From assembly GCA_025362915.1 (NCBI GenBank), contig JANYEU010000280.1, forward strand, positions 1-10,102: DNA of 10,102 bases, read 5' to 3'. Under the pieces are notes generated by a model. The model saw only the letters and a program-made list of their open reading frames with translations, was not told the origin of the DNA and did no database searches. A program made the translations under genes and the position numbers. This document shows, piece after piece, positions 6,273-10,102 of the stretch. Every line of letters starts with the position of its first letter. The first letter of the stretch is position 1. This DNA comes from Chitinophagaceae bacterium (GTDB taxonomy: Bacteria > Bacteroidota > Bacteroidia > Chitinophagales > Chitinophagaceae).

Positions 6273-6280
6273 GTGTTTTT

Positions 6281-7534
6281 TTAAGGGATATATTTTTTTA
6301 CGATCACGCAAGCGTTGTGTCCTCCAAAACCAAAGGTATTACTCAAAGCCGCATCTACTACCCTTTCCTGTGCCTTATTGAACGTAAAGTTTAGTTTGGG
6401 ATCCAATGCAGGGTCGTCCGTAAAATGATTGATTGTTGGCGGAACTATATCGTGTATTACACTTTTAATACAGGCAATTGCCTCAATAACACCTGCAGCA
6501 CCCAAACAATGTCCTGTCATGGATTTTGTACTGCTTATATTTAAACTGTAAGCATGTTCACCAAAAACCTGCGTAATTGCCTTGGCTTCGGCAACATCTC
6601 CTATTGGGGTAGATGTTCCGTGGGTATTGATATAATGAATATCCTCTGGCTTCATTCCCGCATCAGCCAATGCAGCAAACATTACATTCTTGGCACCCAA
6701 TCCATCTGGATGTGGGGCTGTAAGGTGATATGCATCGGCAGTGGCACCACCACCAGCTATTTCGCAGTAAATCTTAGCACCACGCTTGATGGCATGCTCA
6801 TATTCTTCCAATACCAAAACACCTGCTGCTTCACCCATCACAAATCCATCACGATTCTTATCATAAGGACGGCTTGCTGTTTGGGGATCGTCATTGCGTT
6901 CGCTCATGGCTTTCATTGCGTTGAAACCACCCACACCAGCTTCACTGATTACCGCTTCGGAGCCACCTGTCAATACAACCTCCGCTTTTCCTAACCTAAT
7001 TGTATCAAATGCGGAAATAATGGCGTTTGTACTACTTGCACAAGCACTTACAACGGCATAGTTAGGTCCACGAAATCCATGTTTCATGGAAATCTGACCA
7101 GCAGCTATATCCAATATCATTTTGGGAATGAAAAAGGGATTGAATCTTGGTGTTCCATCCCCTTTTGCAAAATTGGTTACTTCTTCCTGAAAGGTTATCA
7201 GTCCACCGATGCCACTTGCAAAAATGACACCTACCCTATCAATATCAACGTTATCCTTGTTAATACCCGCATCTATAACTGCCATGTCGCTGGCAACTAG
7301 GGCTATTTGGGCAAATCGATCAAGCTTTCTGGCTTCCTTCACATTCATGTGCTGTGTGGGATCGAAACCTTTAATTTCACAAGCAAAGCGGGTTTTGAAT
7401 TTTGATGCATCAAAACTGGTTGTCATCGCCGCACCAGATACCCCATTTACTAATCCTGTCCAATAATCATCTAAATTATTGCCCAAAGGAGTCAATGCTC
7501 CTATACCAGTTACTACTACTCGTCTCAATTCCAT
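6281..7534 (-). CDS. fabF: 3-oxoacyl-[acyl-carrier-protein] synthase II
   Basis: Condensing enzyme of type II fatty acid synthesis: it joins malonyl-ACP to a growing acyl-ACP with loss of CO2. The 417-residue protein has the usual KAS II length and full thiolase fold. Catalytic Cys165 lies in VVSACASSTNA, His305 in NTHGTSTPIGD, and Lys337 and His342 in STKSMTGHCLGAAG, giving the Cys-His-His triad. The C-terminal glycine-rich FGFGGHNAC loop is intact. ATG 7534 gives the standard start MELRRVVVTGIGALTPLG. It lies directly downstream of acpP, its carrier substrate, with a hairpin in between, and its stop lies 8 bp before the chosen rnc start. It is cytoplasmic and presumably essential. The alternative FabB is unlikely, because the residues around the active site and the acpP linkage fit FabF. 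Confidence 0.96.
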   Translation of the reverse strand: MELRRVVVTGIGALTPLGNNLDDYWTGLVNGVSGAAMTTSFDASKFKTRFACEIKGFDPTQHMNVKEARKLDRFAQIALVASDMAVIDAGINKDNVDIDRVGVIFASGIGGLITFQEEVTNFAKGDGTPRFNPFFIPKMILDIAAGQISMKHGFRGPNYAVVSACASSTNAIISAFDTIRLGKAEVVLTGGSEAVISEAGVGGFNAMKAMSERNDDPQTASRPYDKNRDGFVMGEAAGVLVLEEYEHAIKRGAKIYCEIAGGGATADAYHLTAPHPDGLGAKNVMFAALADAGMKPEDIHYINTHGTSTPIGDVAEAKAITQVFGEHAYSLNISSTKSMTGHCLGAAGVIEAIACIKSVIHDIVPPTINHFTDDPALDPKLNFTFNKAQERVVDAALSNTFGFGGHNACVIVKKYIP

Positions 7535-7559
7535 ACGGCTTAAAACCCTTTTAAGTGAA

Positions 7560-7601
7560 AATCCGCCGATTTGAAAGCGTAAGCCTCAAAACTGGCGGAT
7601 T
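7560..7601 (-). terminator. Hairpin between acpP and fabF, possible attenuator
   Basis: AATCCGCC (7560-7567) and GGCGGATT (7594-7601) are perfect 8-bp complements around a 26-nt loop, within which TTTGA/TCAAA can pair as well. On the minus strand the stem ends in only four T residues. It sits 25 bp past the acpP stop and 25 bp before the fabF start. A weak terminator or mRNA-stabilising stem at this place would let acpP be made in excess of fabF. That role is inferred. Confidence 0.55.
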
Positions 7602-7626
7602 GTAATATTGCTTTTGAGTGAATCAC

Positions 7627-7863
7627 TTACTTAGCGTTTTCTTCTAAGTATGTAACTGCCTGACCAACTGTAGTGATGGTTTCAGCCTGCTCATCAGGAA
7701 TTGAAATGTTGAATTCCTTTTCAAATTCCATGATTAATTCAACGGTATCTAAAGAATCTGCACCTAGATCATTAGTGAAAGAGGCTTCGTTTGTTACCTC
7801 AGCTTCGTCTACACCTAATTTGTCTACGATAATTTTCTTTACTTTAGTTGCGATGTCTGACAT
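7627..7863 (-). CDS. acpP: Acyl carrier protein
   Basis: A 78-residue acidic carrier protein of fatty acid synthesis. Ser37 in the GADSLDTVEL motif receives the 4'-phosphopantetheine arm from holo-ACP synthase, to which acyl chains are attached. Helix I (MSDIATKVKKIIVDKLGV), the helix II recognition segment after DSL and the C-terminal TVGQAVTYLEE helix are all in place, and the length is that of standard AcpP. ATG 7863 is preceded by an A/T-rich leader without Shine-Dalgarno, about 20 nt from the predicted transcription start. It opens the operon with fabF and rnc. The protein interacts with FabF, encoded next door, and also with lipid A and phospholipid acyltransferases. Confidence 0.97.
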   Translation of the reverse strand: MSDIATKVKKIIVDKLGVDEAEVTNEASFTNDLGADSLDTVELIMEFEKEFNISIPDEQAETITTVGQAVTYLEENAK

Positions 7864-7890
7864 TGTAGTAATTTTTTTTAGTTACGGCAG

Positions 7891-7919
7891 CAAAAATATA
7901 CTTTTTGATTAAAATGCAA
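7891..7919 (-). promoter_or_regulatory. Promoter of acpP-fabF-rnc
   Basis: The minus strand shows TTG (7917-7919), an 18-bp spacer and TATTTTTG (7891-7898). The last fits the Bacteroidota -7 consensus TAnnTTTG exactly. Transcription would start near 7884 and give a leader of about 20 nt before the acpP ATG at 7863. No operator repeat is evident. Confidence 0.6.
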
Positions 7920-8137
7920 TGGTTTAAAAAAAACTTTGTTGCAGAATAGGCTGTATTTGTTGAAAAGTTTTATTGAAATTCGACTTTCCATAGTCTGATT
8001 GAGGAGGATACATACTTTTTTCGTTGCAAAAAATATTATATACTTTACTCCAGAATGGGTTGTTTTAGTGTCTAGTACGTTAAAACAACATAGTATTTAT
8101 TACTTTTCCCTTTATTTTGCCACCGAAAAAATATTAA

Positions 8138-8554
8138 ATGGAGTATAGTAAATTAATAGCAGTAACAGGATTCTCAAGTTTGTTTGAAATTTTTGGCAAA
8201 AAAGGAGATGGTATTTTAGTAAGAAGCCTTGAAGACAAGTCTGTAAAATTTGTTTCATCTAGGGCTAATACATTCTCTCAACTAGAGTCTATAGAAGTTT
8301 TTACCATCAGGGAAAATATAAAATTGGCAGCGGTTTTTTTAGCAATGGAAGCAAGTGCGGAAGTTCTTCCTGACGAAAAAGACGCTAAGGCCACAAAAGA
8401 ATATTTCACCAAAGTATATCCAGATTTAGATTTTGACAGGGTATACGCTAGTGATATGAAAAAAATGTTGCGTTGGTTTAAGCAGGCAAAGCAACATGAG
8501 GTTAAAATAGAACTACTAGAAGAAGATTCCGAAGAAGAAGGAACAGAAGATTAA
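8138..8554 (+). CDS. DUF5606 family protein
   Basis: A 138-residue protein of a family found almost only in Bacteroidota and of unknown function. The N-terminal part (about 4-58) is a small beta domain: SKLIAVTGFSSLFEIFGKKGDGILVRSLED followed by a strand ending in the FSQLESIEVFT motif. The middle (about 60-95) is helical. The helix DFDRVYASDMKKMLRWFKQA (about 98-117) is the family's most conserved stretch. A very acidic tail (EEDSEEEGTED) closes the protein. No signal peptide or membrane segment is seen, so it is presumably cytoplasmic. The start at ATG 8138 matches the family N-terminus. It is transcribed divergently from acpP and ends 5 bp before a strong stem-loop. Its acidic tail and small beta domain could suggest nucleic-acid or ribosome-related binding, but that is a guess. 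Confidence 0.88.
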   Translation: MEYSKLIAVTGFSSLFEIFGKKGDGILVRSLEDKSVKFVSSRANTFSQLESIEVFTIRENIKLAAVFLAMEASAEVLPDEKDAKATKEYFTKVYPDLDFDRVYASDMKKMLRWFKQAKQHEVKIELLEEDSEEEGTED

Positions 8555-8558
8555 AATT

Positions 8559-8599
8559 ATATTGGTGAATTAGATAAACAGTATCTAATTCACCAATAT
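8559..8599. terminator. 18-bp perfect stem-loop between convergent genes
   Basis: ATATTGGTGAATTAGATA (8559-8576) is followed by loop AACAG and its exact reverse complement (8582-8599). The stem lies 4 bp past the DUF5606 stop and 22 bp before the stop of the convergent esterase fragment. The T-tract is weak on both sides (TTTT on the minus strand, none on the plus). It probably acts as a bidirectional terminator or RNA 3'-end stabiliser. Confidence 0.7.
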
Positions 8600-8621
8600 T
8601 CATCAGAGGATACTGTCCCTT

Positions 8622-8840
8622 TTACTCTATATCAATGCTAAAAGGCGAAGCGGGTAAACCCTCCTTATTGTATAGATTTACTTTGGGTAAATTATTAAAT
8701 CCATATCTCACAGCTATCGGTTTTGTAATATCGGCGTTAGAAACTATTACCTTATTTCCTTTTATCACGGCAGTTGCTGGCATAAATTTCTTATCATCTC
8801 CAGCAATGGTAAATCCTATAAGTTCTCCATCTTTAGCCAT
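8622..8840 (-). pseudogene. C-terminal fragment of a sialate O-acetylesterase
   Basis: About 73 codons resemble the final beta domain of sialate O-acetylesterase (SASA/DUF303), an SGNH-type carbohydrate esterase that is usually exported. The fragment shows AKDGELIGFTIAGDDKKF, then a VIVSNADITKPIAVRYG strand, and the hallmark ending NLYNKEGLPASPF. The natural stop at 8622 is intact. The catalytic SGNH domain, roughly the first 400 residues, is missing. Homology begins abruptly at the MAKDG codons (8840), where the plus-strand PIN-domain relic also begins. The minus frame stays open a little further (to ATG 8867), but those residues are only the antisense of the PIN gene. It is therefore a truncated remnant and probably not expressed as a functional enzyme. 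Confidence 0.75.
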
Positions 8841-9120
8841 CGATACCAATATCCTTTTGTATGGCATTAGTAAGAATGAAAACCGAAAGCTACTGATTGC
8901 TGCCAGCCTAATAGATGAAAGCCCTGTTGTTTTATTGTTTCGGGAGGTATTAAGCAGTTGTCTGTTGGTTAATACAAGTGTTGCTACATATAAAAAAGCC
9001 TTTGAACTAATAAAGAAATATGACTTTCAGGTCTTTGATGCCATTATTGTTGCCTCTGCGTTGGATGCTGGTTGCCGGATATTGTTTTCAGAAGATATGC
9101 AAGACAATTTGGTAATATAA
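8836..9120 (+). pseudogene. PIN-domain (VapC-like) toxin relic with internal deletion
   Basis: Ninety-four codons starting inside the esterase junction encode a shortened PIN ribonuclease domain of the VapC type. The opening AIDTNILLYGI carries the first metal-binding Asp (residue 3 of the fragment), FDAIIVASALDAGC the third (Asp68), and ILFSEDMQDNLVI the fourth (Asp87). A normal PIN protein of this type has about 130 residues. The missing part is the stretch after SPVV that should include the conserved Glu in a TQVxNEF-like motif, so an internal in-frame deletion of roughly 25-35 codons is likely. The native start is gone; the nearest in-frame ATG (8803) lies in esterase antisense. No antitoxin gene precedes it on the same strand. 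I judge it inactive. The stop at 9118-9120 is the family's natural end. Confidence 0.75.
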
Positions 9121-9484
9121 AAGCAGCTTACTATCATCAACCCATTTTTAGCTTAACATTTAGTAATGGCTTCGAATATAATTCTCTGGCTCTCCGCCAG
9201 CTAAAGTTCAATCTACAATCCTGGATTTATGAAACAATACTTCTATCAAAATGAAATTTTGATGTACGGAATAAGCAATAAGCCACTCATTAAAGTATAA
9301 ACAATTCAGTCCAAGTTCTTTAAAGGAAACATTATTACAAGTTTTAGAATTTACTGATAGCAACAGTGCATTGGTTAAAAATAGTTCGTATTTATTTAGC
9401 CATCGTATGCCCGATCCAGTTGTGTTCGTTCTTTCTATAAAATTGATTAATTAAGTTAGGCTATTAGATGCAGTTACTGTGTAT
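9121..9484. other. AT-rich decayed DNA with a faint coding-like remnant
   Basis: No intact gene is visible over these 364 bp. On the plus strand a 60-codon frame (9275-9454, no start codon) reads like real protein in composition, with SPSSLKETLLQVLEF and SHRMPDPVVF. A short ATG-led frame just upstream (ATG at 9229, MKQYFYQNEILMYGIS) could be its beginning, shifted by one base near 9290. I recognise neither part. No hairpins, repeats or RNA genes are evident. Confidence 0.3.
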
Positions 9485-9722
9485 TTAATCTGCATGATGG
9501 TTTTTTCTTATCGTATCATGCACTTCGTCCATAGATACCGTACCACTTGTACGCCCTTTGGTAATCATATTGGTTTAGGGCTTGATTGGTGAGTGGTTTT
9601 CCTGGCAAAAAATAATTATCGTCCAAATCGTCAATTACAGATAGCTGCATATTGTTTTGTTTGGCATAAGCCATCAATTTCTATATATTGTCGCCACTAG
9701 CTTGTTGAAGTTGTAAAAGCAT
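9485..9722 (-). pseudogene. Broken antitoxin-like gene (nonsense codon and frameshift)
   Basis: From ATG 9722 the minus strand reads MLLQLQQASGDNI, hits TAG at codon 14 (9681-9683), then continues in the same frame with KLMAYAKQNNMQLSVIDDL and PGKPLTNQALNQ. At about 9569 the homologous frame shifts by one base and ends with ITKGRTSGTVSMDEVHDTI up to a TAA at 9485-9487. Read through both lesions, this is about 78 residues in the style of small Bacteroidota antitoxins that precede PIN or RelE toxins. They have an N-terminal beta strand, a short helix, then a toxin-binding tail. Family assignment is by pattern only. The one-base shift is explained by an extra T in the CAATATG stretch. Its own ATG lies 11 bp after the stop of another coding-like segment (9734), which suggests an old operon. 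No cognate toxin follows on this strand. Confidence 0.6.
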
Positions 9723-9733
9723 GATGTATCTGT

Positions 9734-9959
9734 TTATCTCTCAAAGATAGGCTTTCCATTAGTATAAGTGCTTTGGAGATTAGAAATCTCCTTTAGCCTA
9801 CGTTTGGGATGTGCTTTGCTAACATCATCAAGCAGCAAGACCCCCGACTAGTTGAGAGTGAACCTTAGCAACTGCACACGCTGCAAGCGATGCGCCAGCC
9901 CTTATAGATTTTAGCGAGTGGCGTGGAAAATCGGGGATTCTTCTACTACTATAAATGTT
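9734..9959 (-). other. Unresolved coding-like DNA with two overlapping minus-strand frames
   Basis: One frame, open from TAG at 9848-9850 to a stop at 9734, gives 37 codons that look coding, with SGVLLLDDVSKAHPK, then KEISNLQSTYTNGKPIF. A second frame stops at 9828-9830 and covers the DNA upstream, with RRIPDFPRHSLKSIRAGASL and AKVHSQLVGGLAA. The two overlap by about 20 bp and could be one gene with a frameshift, or one of them could be chance. The central part (about 9842-9936) is visibly richer in G+C than its flanks and is bounded by a 6-bp inverted pair, CCCCGA at 9842-9847 and TCGGGG at 9931-9936. I recognise no domain. A dispersed repeat is an alternative. Confidence 0.35.
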
Positions 9960-9973
9960 GTGCGTTCGTTTTT

Positions 9974-10102
9974 TTAAGTGGTTAATGGATTTATTTGTAT
10001 TTGTCCTCCCACTGCTTTCAGGACTTTCATTATTGTTGAAAATTGTGGTTTTGCTCCTTCAGACAATGCCTTGTACAAACTTGGTCTACTCATTCCGGTT
10101 TC
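9974..10102 (-). CDS. C-terminus of a HigA-like HTH antitoxin (cut by window edge)
   Basis: The last 42 residues of a protein entering from the right edge. The start is beyond 10102 and the stop is TAA at 9974-9976. The sequence ETGMSRPSLYKALSEGAKPQF is the recognition-helix region of the addiction-module antidote family (HigA/DNA-binding antitoxin, Cro/CI-type helix-turn-helix). It is followed by STIMKVLKAVGGQIQI, the usual closing helix and strand. Such antitoxins bind their own promoter and neutralise a HigB/RelE-type ribonuclease, generally encoded just upstream; here that gene would lie outside the window. The visible part has no lesion. It is the only apparently intact toxin-antitoxin piece in this decayed tail, though only its 3' end can be judged. 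Confidence 0.8.
   Translation of the reverse strand, partial: ETGMSRPSLYKALSEGAKPQFSTIMKVLKAVGGQIQINPLTT

Noticed and set aside
6554..6994. 146-codon plus-strand frame
   Set aside because: It is antisense to fabF and has no protein-like features.
8110..8125. TTATTTTG as the DUF5606 promoter -7 box
   Set aside because: It is one base short of TAnnTTTG and has no TTG at the -33 position.
8635..8835. N-terminal extension of the PIN frame
   Set aside because: These 67 codons are simply the antisense of the esterase fragment; PIN homology starts at 8836.
9775..9791. GGAGATT-AGA-AATCTCC hairpin as a terminator
   Set aside because: The 7-bp stem sits inside a coding-like frame, has no T-tract, and does not follow a gene end.
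9842..9936. tRNA or other structured RNA in the G+C-richer patch
   Set aside because: No cloverleaf, T-loop or CCA-like end could be drawn, and the inverted pair is only 6 bp.

Overview
The window looks like chromosomal DNA from a Bacteroidota member, most likely in or near the Chitinophagaceae or Sphingobacteriales. The grounds are the Bacteroidota-restricted families DUF5606 and START-like, the gene order acpP-fabF-rnc, Bacteroidota-type promoters (TTG/TTTG, then 18-19 bp, then TAnnTTTG-like), the lack of Shine-Dalgarno sequences before most starts, and an AT-rich composition. Taxonomy is inferred from gene content and not from a marker-gene comparison.

Layout. 1-700: the first codons of an exported protein run off the left edge, followed by AT-rich DNA holding a decayed 3' end of a formylglycine-generating-enzyme-like (SUMF1) gene and a short heptamer repeat. 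698-1351: an uncharacterised protein with an FN3-like C-terminus. 1352-2005: no convincing gene, but a striking array of nine 12-bp palindromes at an exact 21-bp period (1461-1640), next to a strand-asymmetric block of unknown nature (1655-1933). 2006-4841: rluE-like pseudouridine synthase, a Tat-exported Fe/Mn superoxide dismutase and an LptF/LptG-type LPS-export permease, all on the minus strand. 4889-5410: a terminator, a START-like protein and its promoter. 5556-7919: the core cluster acpP-fabF-rnc (fatty acid carrier, condensing enzyme, RNase III), with its promoter and a hairpin between acpP and fabF. 8138-8554: a DUF5606 protein on the plus strand, ending in an 18-bp perfect stem.

From 8600 to the right edge the sequence is a graveyard of gene pieces. 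These are the 3' end of a sialate O-acetylesterase, fused head-to-head at about 8838 to an internally deleted PIN-domain toxin; a short antitoxin-like gene broken by a nonsense codon and a frameshift; unresolved coding-like DNA with two overlapping frames; and the C-terminus of a HigA-like HTH antitoxin at the right edge. This tail reads as an accessory, toxin-antitoxin-rich region under decay, beside a stable housekeeping block.

The most unusual signal is the 21-bp palindrome array. Its period is two turns of B-DNA, so every palindrome faces the same side of the helix. No ordinary gene explains it.
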